Assembly (NCBI RefSeq): GCF_029633825.1
Contig: NZ_CP090642.1
Span: 1,464,526 to 1,528,525 of the forward strand
Direction of reading: 5' to 3'
DNA length: 64,000 bases
Source of the DNA: Burkholderia contaminans
GTDB taxonomy: Bacteria; Pseudomonadota; Gammaproteobacteria; Burkholderiales; Burkholderiaceae
The translations under genes were made by a program, and so were the position numbers. The notes under the pieces were generated by a model, which was given only the letters and a program-made list of their open reading frames with translations, did no database searches and was not told the origin of the DNA. Shown here piece by piece: positions 29,950-42,039 of this stretch (its first letter is position 1; every line of letters begins with the position of its first letter).

Positions 29950-31779
29950 TCACGCTGGCTGCAACGTCATCGCGCGGCGGTCCTCGAGCTTGAACTCGCC
30001 GACCGTCTGCGCGAGCCTGGCGGCCTGCTCGCGCAGCAATGTCGCGGCCGCCGCCGACTGCTCGACGAGCGCCGCGTTCTGCTGCGTCGCATTGTCGAGT
30101 TGCGACACAGCCTGATTCACCTGCTCGATCCCCGTGCTCTGCTCCTTGGCGGCGACGGTAATTTCCGCAATCACGCTCGTGATGCCGCGCACGCCCTCGA
30201 CGATTTCGTTCATCGTCGTACCGGCCGTCTGGACGAGTCCCGAGCCCCCCTCGATCTTCTCGACCGACGAGTGAATCAACTGCTTGATTTCCTTGGCGGC
30301 CTGCGCGCTGCGCTGCGCGAGCGCACGCACCTCGCCCGCGACGACCGCAAAGCCCCGGCCGTGCTCGTTCGCACGTGCGGCCTCGACGGCAGCGTTCAAC
30401 GCGAGAATGTTGGTCTGGAACGCGATGCCGTCGATCACGCCGACGATGTTGGCGATCTCGCTCGATGCCTGCGTGATCTCGTTCATCGTCGCGACGACTT
30501 CGCTGACGACCGTGCCGCCGCGCACCGCGACGTCCGACGCCGATTCCGCCAGACGGCTCACCTGGCTCGCGGCATCGGCCGAGTTGCGGGCCGTGCCGGC
30601 GATTTCCTCGAGCGCGGCGGCCGTTTCCTGCAAGCTCGATGCGGCATGCTCGGTCCGGCCGGACAGATCCTGGTTGCCCTGCGCGATCTCGGCGCTCGCG
30701 AGATTGACGGATTCGCTGAACTCGCGAATCTGCAGCAGGATCGTAATGATCTTTTCGGCGAACAGATTGAACGCATGCGCGATCTGCGCGGCTTCGTCCG
30801 CGCCGTCGGCAGGCAGGCGTTTCGTCAGGTCGCCGCTGCCGGTCGACACATCCGTCAGCGCGTCGCGGACCAGCAGGATGCGCTTGAAGGCTGCGTTCGT
30901 CATCGCACCGACGAGCGCGGCCGCGATCACGGCCACGATCAGGATCGCCGCCAGCGTCGTCGTCGCGACCGCGCGCATGCCGGCCGTCACGTCCGCCTTG
31001 TCGAGCGCGAGCACGAGGGACCAATCGGTACCGGCGATCGGCTGGGCCCGCACCAGCTTGGTGGCGCCGTCGATGTCGACAGCGACGGGCTTGGACGCTG
31101 ACTGCAGCGCGCCGAGGTGGTCGGCGTCGAGTGCAGGGGAAAGGCCGGTTGCCGGCTTCATGATCAGGTCAGTCTTGGCCGACGCAATCACGCGCCCGCT
31201 CTTGTCCACCAGAAATGCGAAGCTCGCGGGTGTCGGGTGTACCGAGGTCACGATCGAGCTCACGCTCTCCATGAACAGGCTGGCGGCCAGCACACCCTTC
31301 ACCGTGCCGTCGCGCACCACCGGCACCGCGAACGCAACAGCCGGCTTGCCGGTCGTTGCATCACGATAGAGTGCCGTCACGACCAGGCTGCCGGCGCTGA
31401 CGGCCTGCTTGTACCACGGGCGTGCCGTCGGGTCGTAGCCGGGGGCGAGCGGCACGTTCGAGAACGCGGTCTTGTCCGGCAGGCCGAGCGTCAATACCTC
31501 GAAGCCGCCCGACTTCCCGAGCAGCTTCAGCGCCGGCAGGGGATCCCCTTCGCCGATGGCGATCGTGTCTGCGAGTGCCTGGGTTTCCCGGCCTCTGCTG
31601 GCCACCCATTCGTTGATCGCCAGCGCGTGCCCGGCGAGGATCGACTTGTGATTCTGGTCGATTGTCTCGTCGTTGTGTTGCTTGACGACGTAATAGACCA
31701 GGCCGCCTGTCACGGCCAGCGCCGTTACCACGATGGCGACGCAGGTCGCGAGTATCCGTGCACGAATCGAGGACAACAT
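29950..31779 (-). CDS. Methyl-accepting chemotaxis protein with dCACHE sensor
   Basis: The 609-residue chemoreceptor has a membrane helix at about 10-32, a periplasmic double-CACHE sensor (about 35-270, including [13 protein letters not shown], typical for ligand binding), a second membrane helix near 285-305, a HAMP region (about 305-355) and a cytoplasmic signalling coiled coil. The hairpin tip region reads [20 protein letters not shown]. No C-terminal NWETF-like pentapeptide is present, so it likely depends on other receptors for CheR/CheB. Ligand unknown. Confidence 0.93.
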   Translation of the reverse strand: MLSSIRARILATCVAIVVTALAVTGGLVYYVVKQHNDETIDQNHKSILAGHALAINEWVASRGRETQALADTIAIGEGDPLPALKLLGKSGGFEVLTLGLPDKTAFSNVPLAPGYDPTARPWYKQAVSAGSLVVTALYRDATTGKPAVAFAVPVVRDGTVKGVLAASLFMESVSSIVTSVHPTPASFAFLVDKSGRVIASAKTDLIMKPATGLSPALDADHLGALQSASKPVAVDIDGATKLVRAQPIAGTDWSLVLALDKADVTAGMRAVATTTLAAILIVAVIAAALVGAMTNAAFKRILLVRDALTDVSTGSGDLTKRLPADGADEAAQIAHAFNLFAEKIITILLQIREFSESVNLASAEIAQGNQDLSGRTEHAASSLQETAAALEEIAGTARNSADAASQVSRLAESASDVAVRGGTVVSEVVATMNEITQASSEIANIVGVIDGIAFQTNILALNAAVEAARANEHGRGFAVVAGEVRALAQRSAQAAKEIKQLIHSSVEKIEGGSGLVQTAGTTMNEIVEGVRGITSVIAEITVAAKEQSTGIEQVNQAVSQLDNATQQNAALVEQSAAAATLLREQAARLAQTVGEFKLEDRRAMTLQPA

Positions 31780-32051
31780 GATGACTTCGATCTCCGTTAC
31801 CGCGTTATAGGAATGGGGTCGCCAAAAACAGGCAACGTCCTGTTTAACGACAGCGGCTGGGGGAACTTAAGGCCTGACTGGCCAGACCAGTGTGAGCGAG
31901 GGATCGTCGAAGTCGCCGATTGGTGGACCGACGGGCCGGTCCGACAAGTCGGATACCGTGCGACTGCCCGAGATACGTAGAGGAGGAGGCATTCGGCAGC
32001 AGATTTTTTCTCTCGCCACAATATTCGCGCGCCTGAAACGTCTTCAGGCAC

Positions 32052-32636
32052 ATGGAATCGCCACCCACTTCGCAAACGATGACCGACCCAGACCGCGACA
32101 TCACAGCGACAGTGATGCGTGAACGATCGAGGCTAGTGAATTTCATCCGCCGTCGGATTCGCGACCCGGACGACGCCGAGGACATCCTGCAGGATGTGTT
32201 TCACGACTTCGTACAGGCGTATCGACTTCCTGCGCCAATCGAGCAGGCGAGCGCGTGGCTTTTCCGTGCAGCACGCAACCGGATCGTTGACCGCTTTCGC
32301 AAAAAGAAGGAGCAGCCGCTGACCGATCTGTCCGAGGTCGACGATGACACAAGCGGTGAGTACCGCCTGGACCTCGCGCTACCGGCGCATGATGCCGGCC
32401 CCGAAGCGCTCTACGCTCGCACGCTGGTGCTCAAGGCCCTGCAGGATGCGCTCGACGAGTTGCCGACGAATCAGCGTGAGGTATTTATCGCCCACGAGCT
32501 GGAGGGCCGGTCCTTCAAGGAAATGGCCGCACAAAGCGGTGTCGCGCTCAATACGCTGCTCGCTCGCAAACGCTATGCGGTCCTGCATTTGCGTGCCCGA
32601 CTCCAGCCCATTTATGACGAACTGGATAACACCTAG
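32052..32636 (+). CDS. ECF-type RNA polymerase sigma factor
   Basis: The 194-residue product has sigma region 2 (about residues 25-90: IRDPDDAEDILQDVFHDF, then a promoter-melting helix SAWLFRAARNRIVDRFRKKK) and region 4 (about 135-190: LPTNQREVFIAHELEGRSF, then a helix-turn-helix ending TLLARKRYAVLHLR). No anti-sigma factor of recognised type is adjacent, but a small membrane protein gene follows after 12 bases and could serve such a role. The precise start is uncertain; an ATG at 32079 is also possible. The 272-base gap before it, shared with the divergent chemoreceptor, contains no gene. Confidence 0.9.
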   Translation: MESPPTSQTMTDPDRDITATVMRERSRLVNFIRRRIRDPDDAEDILQDVFHDFVQAYRLPAPIEQASAWLFRAARNRIVDRFRKKKEQPLTDLSEVDDDTSGEYRLDLALPAHDAGPEALYARTLVLKALQDALDELPTNQREVFIAHELEGRSFKEMAAQSGVALNTLLARKRYAVLHLRARLQPIYDELDNT

Positions 32637-32648
32637 AGGAATCGACAG

Positions 32649-32957
32649 ATGAATTTCCGAATCAGATGTGCAGGCAAGGCGCTTCTCGTCTTGATCGCGA
32701 TAGGCGTGCTCGGATGGGTCGTCATGATGTTATGGAACTGGGTGATTCCGGCGCTGTTCGTCGGCGCCCGGACGATCGACTTCGCCCATGCGCTGGGCCT
32801 GCTCGTGTTGAGCCGCATCCTGTTCGGCGGATTCCGCGGACATCACGGCTGGCGCGGCCGACGCCACTGGCGCAAGTGGGAATCCATGACACCGGAGGAA
32901 CGCGAGCACTTCCGGACCGCGTGGCGATCCGGCAGCAACCGGCCCACGGGAGAATGA
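32649..32957 (+). CDS. Small membrane protein after the sigma factor
   Basis: The 102-residue product has two hydrophobic helices (about residues 10-32 and 42-60), then a basic stretch with GFRGHHGWRGRRHWRKW and a hydrophilic end with MTPEEREHFRTAW. The last motif recurs in proteins tied to metal or envelope stress operons. It lies between the ECF sigma factor and a ferredoxin gene, so it is likely co-transcribed and may act as membrane partner of the sigma factor. No named family is assigned. Confidence 0.78.
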   Translation: MNFRIRCAGKALLVLIAIGVLGWVVMMLWNWVIPALFVGARTIDFAHALGLLVLSRILFGGFRGHHGWRGRRHWRKWESMTPEEREHFRTAWRSGSNRPTGE

Positions 32958-32959
32958 AC

Positions 32960-33256
32960 ATGCCCGACAAGTCAACGGACGACTGCAAACAGCAGCCGGG
33001 GGTGATTGCGCCGGTCGTCGATCTGAAGCGCTGCGAAGGTAAAGGGAATTGTGTCGCGGTTTGCCCCGAGAACGTGTTCGAGATCCGGCGCATCGACAAA
33101 GTCGATTACCTCGGCCTTGACCTGATGCATCGCCTGAAGCAGCGCGTGCATGGCATGAAGGTCGCCTATACGCCGAATGCAGACGCGTGCCGGTCATGCG
33201 GACTGTGTGTGACGGCGTGCCCCGAACGCGCGATCACGCTCGCCCGAACGGCATAG
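32960..33256 (+). CDS. Ferredoxin-like protein with altered first cluster motif
   Basis: The 98-residue product carries two iron-sulfur motifs. The second, CRSCGLCVTACP, is a complete CxxCxxCxxxCP 4Fe-4S site. In the first, CEGKGNCVAVCP, the second cysteine of the usual pattern is replaced by lysine, which suggests a 3Fe-4S or modified cluster. About 50 residues separate the two motifs. The ATG at 32960 has GGAG at 7 bases; an ATG at 32954 overlaps the previous stop. It is the third gene of the sigma factor unit, so an electron-transfer or redox-sensing role is likely. The redox partner is not known. Confidence 0.82.
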   Translation: MPDKSTDDCKQQPGVIAPVVDLKRCEGKGNCVAVCPENVFEIRRIDKVDYLGLDLMHRLKQRVHGMKVAYTPNADACRSCGLCVTACPERAITLARTA

Positions 33257-33360
33257 CAACACCATGTATCGCCGATATCGAGCGACAGCGCAGCGACTCT
33301 GACGGGGGAGGCTGTCATTGGAGACATCGTCGACCGGATCAATCGCATCAAGGAATGCAC

Positions 33361-34077
33361 ATGACTTCACCCACCATCGCCCTTCTGCAGCGGCTCCACG
33401 AAGAGAGCCGCACCGAAATCGTCGCCCGCGCCCGCGCGCAGTTCCAGGGATCGAACGAGGATTTTCTGTCGCTAGCCGAGGAATACGAAGCGATCGCGCC
33501 CCGTCTGCGGGGGCGGTTTCTCGAAACGTTCGGGCTGTCCAGCGACGACTTCGATTCCCCCGAAGGCAGTCCGCTATCGTTGGCCGTGTCGCCGGAAACG
33601 GGCGGATTCTTGCGCAACATGGTGCTCTCGCAACGACCGGCCAGAATCCTTGAACTCGGCAGTTCATGCGGCGTATCCACGCTGTATTTCGCCGAGGCGC
33701 TGCGCACGTTGGGCCGTGGCGTGGTCGTCGCGACCGAACGCGATGCGCTCAAGATCACGCGCTTGTGCGATCACGTCAGGACGGCGGGCCTGGATGCCTA
33801 TGTCGACATGCGGGAGGGCGACGTATTCGAGACCGTCGCCGAACTGGACGGTACTTTCGACATGGTGTTCATCGATGTATGGGCCGACGCCTATCTGAAA
33901 CTGTTCAGGCAGATCGAGCGCCTGCTGCGCCCGGGATCGGTCGTACTGGCCGACAACATGTACACAGCCGAGGACGCCGTTCGACCGTACAAGCACTACC
34001 TGGACAACGACCCGCGGTTTTCGACCACTACCCTGGACTTTGAATCGGGAGTCGAATTTGCGGTCGTCGTTTCTTGA
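33361..34077 (+). CDS. SAM-dependent O-methyltransferase (DUF/methyltransferase 3-like)
   Basis: The 238-residue product has the Rossmann methyltransferase signature ILELGSSCGVSTLYFAEAL near residue 100, with VVATERD and MVFIDVWADAYLKL further on, matching catechol-O-methyltransferase-like (COMT/O-methyltransferase 3) enzymes. About 100 residues precede the domain. AAGGA lies 7 bases before the ATG at 33361. It follows the ferredoxin gene after 104 bases and may belong to the same unit. The substrate cannot be told. It runs towards the rrn operon. Confidence 0.85.
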   Translation: MTSPTIALLQRLHEESRTEIVARARAQFQGSNEDFLSLAEEYEAIAPRLRGRFLETFGLSSDDFDSPEGSPLSLAVSPETGGFLRNMVLSQRPARILELGSSCGVSTLYFAEALRTLGRGVVVATERDALKITRLCDHVRTAGLDAYVDMREGDVFETVAELDGTFDMVFIDVWADAYLKLFRQIERLLRPGSVVLADNMYTAEDAVRPYKHYLDNDPRFSTTTLDFESGVEFAVVVS

Positions 34078-34173
34078 GCGGGGAGTCCGTCGAAACGCTT
34101 ATTCCATGAGATCTCGGGCTGAAGGACAGCGCCGCCCGTCCTGATCCCATGTGCATTTCCGCCGCTGAAATGC

Positions 34174-34201
34174 AAAAACCCCCGCCTTTCGGGCGGGGGT
34201 T
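34174..34201 (-). terminator. rrn operon terminator
   Basis: A 10-bp stem AACCCCCGCC/GGCGGGGGTT (34177-34186 and 34192-34201, 5-base loop), followed on the minus strand by TTTTTGC, sits 14 bases after the 5S gene. It can also serve the plus-strand methyltransferase transcript. Confidence 0.85.
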
Positions 34202-34215
34202 CTTGGCTTAGGGAG

Positions 34216-34329
34216 CCTGACGATTACCTACTTTCACACGGGAATCCGCACTATCATCGGCGTAGAGTCGTTTCACGGTCCTGTTCGGGATGGGAAGGGG
34301 TGGGACCGACTCGCTATGGTCATCAGGCA
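34216..34329 (-). rRNA. rrf: 5S ribosomal RNA
   Basis: The reverse strand reads GCCTGATGACCATAGCGAG at the 5' end, contains CCCATCCCGAACAGGACC and ends GTAATCGTCAGGC, the closing stem of 5S rRNA. The length of about 114 nt fits. It is the last gene of the operon before the terminator. Confidence 0.96.
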
Positions 34330-34479
34330 AAGAGGGTTGTTGCGCTGGCTTCGCAGCACAACCAATCTTGGAAGAAGCAGTAATTTAGGTTGTGTGTATC
34401 ACACACGAGAATCAACTTGTCGCTTTGGATCTTGCCCAGTGCTATCGCACGGCGCCGATCTACAAGGCAGACTTGTTAT

Positions 34480-37359
<2,880 letters not shown>

Positions 37360-37539
37360 CTATAACGAGTCTGTCTCATCGACAGTCGCTACAGGTTGAG
37401 TTCTCGCGTTGTGCCGTATTCCAATTGAGTCAAACATAGAGTTCGAATCATCTTGAGATACATCGATACAATCACAACCCGGATAACTTTCACGTCCATC
37501 TCAAGACGCTTCCGCTATCCAAATTACTTACTTCTTCCA

Positions 37540-37556
37540 GATTGTTAAAGAACGAC
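37540..37556 (-). promoter_or_regulatory. boxA antitermination site in the 16S-23S spacer
   Basis: The reverse strand reads TCGTTCTTTAACAATC, a boxA-like NusB/S10 binding sequence, between tRNA-Ala and 23S rRNA. It helps the polymerase read through the long untranslated operon. Confidence 0.7.
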
Positions 37557-37647
37557 AGCCGATACATACTACGTATCACTCTGACTGGCTCAATCGCCAA
37601 TGACAAAGACTCGAACAATCGTCATTCGAATGTTTGTCATTGAAGAT

Positions 37648-37723
37648 TGGTGGAGGCAGACGGGATCGAACCGACGACCCCCTGCTTGCAAAGCAGGTGC
37701 TCTCCCAGCTGAGCTATGCCCCC
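37648..37723 (-). tRNA. tRNA-Ala (anticodon TGC)
   Basis: The 76-nt gene reads GGGGGCATAGCTCAGCTGGG at its 5' end, anticodon loop CTTTGCAAG with TGC at 37688-37690, the TTCGATCC T-loop, and an encoded 3' CCA. Located in the 16S-23S spacer, the standard place. Confidence 0.97.
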
Positions 37724-37761
37724 ATGAGTACAGATTTGCCTCAGGTGTTACCGCCAGACAA

Positions 37762-37838
37762 TGGTGGGTCTGGTTGGATTCGAACCAACGACCCCCGCCT
37801 TATCAAGACGGTGCTCTAACCGACTGAGCTACAGACCC
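37762..37838 (-). tRNA. tRNA-Ile (anticodon GAT)
   Basis: The 77-nt gene reads GGGTCTGTAGCTCAGTCGG at its 5' end, has GAT at 37802-37804 in the anticodon loop CTTGATAAG, the GTTCGAATC T-loop and an encoded 3' CCA. It is the first of the two spacer tRNAs after 16S. Confidence 0.97.
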
Positions 37839-37901
37839 CTGAGTCTGTCTTTAAATTTACAGCCGATAAGCGTGAGCGCTCAACTTTGCGAGAAGCTCTG
37901 G

Positions 37902-39434
<1,533 letters not shown>

Positions 39435-39606
39435 AACCTGTTACTGTTTTCGGTTCAGTTAAGAACCGGTCGCTCACTCAAAGCTGACAGGAATATGAAT
39501 CACTTCATAAACCTGACTTACTTTAGTGTGAGACTCTTGATACTTTCGCTATCTGATCCGAGGATCAGCTCGCTGCCATCAAGCGCCCACACTTATCGGC
39601 TGTTAA

Positions 39607-39619
39607 TTTTTAAAGAGCA
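39607..39619 (-). promoter_or_regulatory. boxA in the rrn leader
   Basis: The reverse strand reads TGCTCTTTAAAAA, a near-standard boxA, between the promoter and 16S. The leader from 39435 to 39678 shows no gene. Confidence 0.75.
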
Positions 39620-39678
39620 TTCTGCGAGGAACTTCGTGTTTCCCGGCAGCGCTGCGTTTTCAGCAGCAGAGAAGCGAG

Positions 39679-39707
39679 ATTATGAACCGTGTTTCGCAGC
39701 TCGTCAA
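39679..39707 (-). promoter_or_regulatory. rrn promoter
   Basis: On the minus strand a TTGACG -35 box (39702-39707) and a CATAAT -10 box (39679-39684) are spaced 17 bases apart, with an A/T-rich stretch (TAAAAAGTTG) just upstream that could act as an UP element. It drives the leader and 16S. Confidence 0.75.
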
Positions 39708-39893
39708 CAACTTTTTACACTACATCGTTGCGACTGCGGGGCTCAACTTCCAGGCCGGCTGCGCGCTACAGACTGCTGCGCTCCACCAACCTTGCTTCCC
39801 TCTTCCGCGCCGTGTTTCCGTTAGCGCGAAAGAGGCGTGATTCTAAGCACCCACCCCCCGACTCCGCAAGCCCTTTGTGAAAATATTTTGAAA

Positions 39894-39925
39894 AAGCCCC
39901 CGTGCGCTGACGCGCACGGGGGCTT
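39894..39925 (-). terminator. Hairpin upstream of the rrn promoter
   Basis: A perfect 14-bp stem AAGCCCCCGTGCGC/GCGCACGGGGGCTT with a 4-base loop, followed in the minus direction by TTTCAAAATATTTT. It would stop transcripts from the right before they reach the rrn promoter. No gene of its own is adjacent on that strand. From 39708 to 39893 nothing else was seen. Confidence 0.75.
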
Positions 39926-40077
39926 GGGGCTCGACGGGCCGCGTAACGCAACGCGAGCCATCCTCTATTGATGTGACATATATCCGCCGTCTCCCAATAC
40001 AGGAGGTCGCGGAACGAGCAAGGAATCGAGTGCCGTCGAGTATCATGCCGCGACCGAACCACGCACTCATATCCACG

Positions 40078-40515
40078 ATGGACAGCACCACTCAACCCGG
40101 CGACGCCGACCTTCGCGCCGAATATGCCGCGCTGCGCGAGCGCGCCATCATCCTGGAAGAACAGGCTCCCCCGCTTCTGCAACGCATCTCGGATGTATTG
40201 CCGCGGATCAGCGGCGAATCCGAACTGGCGGACGAGCACCGCGAACGACTCGTCGGCGCGCGCAACGCGGCGATGGTCTCGATCGAAAACTATCAGCAGG
40301 CGATTCCTTTCCTGCAGACGGCCGACTCGATCATCGAGCAACTGGACAAGACGCCCGAGCGCGACGAAGACATCGAATGGCGTGAATCGCTGCTGCAACG
40401 GCTCGACGAGCTGATCGACGTCGCCGTCGTGATGATCGACGATGCCGAAGGCTACTTCGAACAGGCTCAAGCCTGCGACCTGTCCAGCGTGCCGAAAGCC
40501 ATCCTCGAGGATTAA
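40078..40515 (+). CDS. Acidic helical protein of unknown function
   Basis: The 145-residue product (start MDSTTQPGDADLRAEYAA) is acidic and helical throughout, with segments such as LRERAIILEEQAPPLLQRIS and WRESLLQRLDELIDVAVVMI. It has no cysteine-metal motif and no signal peptide apparent. Two earlier in-frame starts exist (39973 and 40045); the ATG at 40078 was chosen because it begins the well-behaved helical part, so the N-terminus is uncertain. No relative was recognised. Confidence 0.6.
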   Translation: MDSTTQPGDADLRAEYAALRERAIILEEQAPPLLQRISDVLPRISGESELADEHRERLVGARNAAMVSIENYQQAIPFLQTADSIIEQLDKTPERDEDIEWRESLLQRLDELIDVAVVMIDDAEGYFEQAQACDLSSVPKAILED

Positions 40516-40697
40516 GTCACACCGCTCAGGCTCGCGTCGCGCACCGGCGTCATGTCGTGTGCGCCAGCCATTCCGATGCTTGCCAGCCGAAAGTCGCAGC
40601 CCGAGACGCGTGAGTCGTCACACCGACCAGCAGGCCAGGCCCCTCCCGCAAAAGCTCACCTTTTCGCTACGCCTCTCGCCCGGGCCGCGCGACGCGA

Positions 40698-41384
40698 CTA
40701 CAGCGCGTCGAGAACGATCGTCTCGCTCACGATCGGCACGCGGATATATCCGCCCTCCGCATCGCCATACGCGTGCGCATTCCCGTCGATGACGCATTGC
40801 GCCGTCAACGCGCAAAGGGTCGCGTCTCGCGCATCGACGGACTTCAGCGTCGACACGTCGACTCCCAGTCGTTCCAGCAATTGCCGGCGCTGGTTGCGTT
40901 TCTGCTTCGCCGATGCGACGGCCCTGCCCAGCATCGCGCAGGTGATCGCATAAGGATAGGTTTCGAAACTCGCGCGCCCACCTGAATAGCGGGCGCTGGT
41001 CAGCAGCGGATAGGCATCCGCGAGCGAGCTGTAGACACGCTCTCCCATGAACATCCAGTCGAAGAAGCCTGACGTGCTCGCCACCGCCTGCTCCCGCGAC
41101 GGCGTCGGAAAGCACGAGATCCGTTCGCGCGCGAGCGCCTGTTCGGCCGCCCGGCGCCCGCTCCCCGTCCACCACAGGCTCGGTGCGTCGACACCCACGG
41201 CCACGACGTCATGGGCGAGGCACAGCGCAGGCACCGCCTCGGGCGCGATACGTTCCTCGCGGTAGACGACAGTCGGCCCGCGCAGGATCACGAGATCGCA
41301 CTGCTTCTTTTCGCCACCCACATCGACACCCGCCACGGCCGGCGATTGCCGCGCGGCGGATCCGACGGATCGAACCGGTCGCAT
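40698..41384 (-). CDS. DUF429 family protein
   Basis: The 228-residue product resembles DUF429 proteins, predicted RNase-H-fold nucleases: GVDVGGEKKQCDLVIL at the N-terminus, VAVGVDAPSLW (near 65), and the FETYPYAITCAMLG and KSVDARDATLCALTAQ segments carrying the later acidic residues. A GAGG site precedes the ATG. It lies 9 bases after the HD hydrolase gene on the same strand. Confidence 0.8.
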   Translation of the reverse strand: MRPVRSVGSAARQSPAVAGVDVGGEKKQCDLVILRGPTVVYREERIAPEAVPALCLAHDVVAVGVDAPSLWWTGSGRRAAEQALARERISCFPTPSREQAVASTSGFFDWMFMGERVYSSLADAYPLLTSARYSGGRASFETYPYAITCAMLGRAVASAKQKRNQRRQLLERLGVDVSTLKSVDARDATLCALTAQCVIDGNAHAYGDAEGGYIRVPIVSETIVLDAL

Positions 41385-41393
41385 GCGGGCGCC

Positions 41394-41918
41394 TCAGTCC
41401 GCCGGCCGTGCGTCGTACGCGGCGTCGAAGATCGCCTCGAGACCGGGATGTACGCCGCGCATCGGATCGACGACCGACTTCGCCCAGTCGAAGTACGCCT
41501 GCTTGCGTTCGAGCGGCCAATCCGCGGGCGGATGCCGCGCGATGTCGCGCAAGTTGCAGATCTTGTCGGCCAGCTTCACGAGCTTCGCGCGCCGGCTGAT
41601 CGTCGCCGCATGCTCGACCTGCAGGCGCTTGCGCTCCTCCTTCGGCAGCGACTTGTCGTCGGTGACTTCCATCACGATGTCCGCCACGTCCTTGCCGAAC
41701 AGCCGCAGCAATTCCTGCTCGGTCGTCTCGGTATCCTCGACCGTGTCGTGCAGCACGGCCGCGACGATCACGCGCTCGTCCTCGACGCCGGCCTCGTTGG
41801 CCAGCACGTCGGCGAGTGCGATCGGATGATTGATGTACGGCGACGCTTCTTCGTCCTTGCGCCGCTGATTGCGATGCTTGTCCGCCGCGAACGCGATGGC
41901 GGCTACCAGCTTTTTCAT
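41394..41918 (-). CDS. HD-domain hydrolase, MESH1-like (small alarmone hydrolase type)
   Basis: The 174-residue product is a single HD domain like the hydrolase half of SpoT: KHRNQRRKDEEASPYINHP (near 17-37), VIVAAVLHDTVEDTETT with the metal-binding HD pair (near 60-75), and KLVKLADKICNLRDI (near 115-130). Such enzymes remove the 3' pyrophosphate of ppGpp or hydrolyse NADPH. The ATG at 41918 follows a GGGGGG-type ribosome site; a longer start adds an unrelated tail. It comes shortly after the ATPase gene and before the DUF429 gene. Confidence 0.85.
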   Translation of the reverse strand: MKKLVAAIAFAADKHRNQRRKDEEASPYINHPIALADVLANEAGVEDERVIVAAVLHDTVEDTETTEQELLRLFGKDVADIVMEVTDDKSLPKEERKRLQVEHAATISRRAKLVKLADKICNLRDIARHPPADWPLERKQAYFDWAKSVVDPMRGVHPGLEAIFDAAYDARPAD

Positions 41919-42039
41919 ATTCCCCCCTCGTGTGGCCTGACCCGCGACCGGCAGAACCGGCCGCGTGCATTTCGGAACCGCACATACTACCTGTTCGCGA
42001 TGACGCTGCCCGTGCGCCAGCATCCACGCACGCCCCGCG

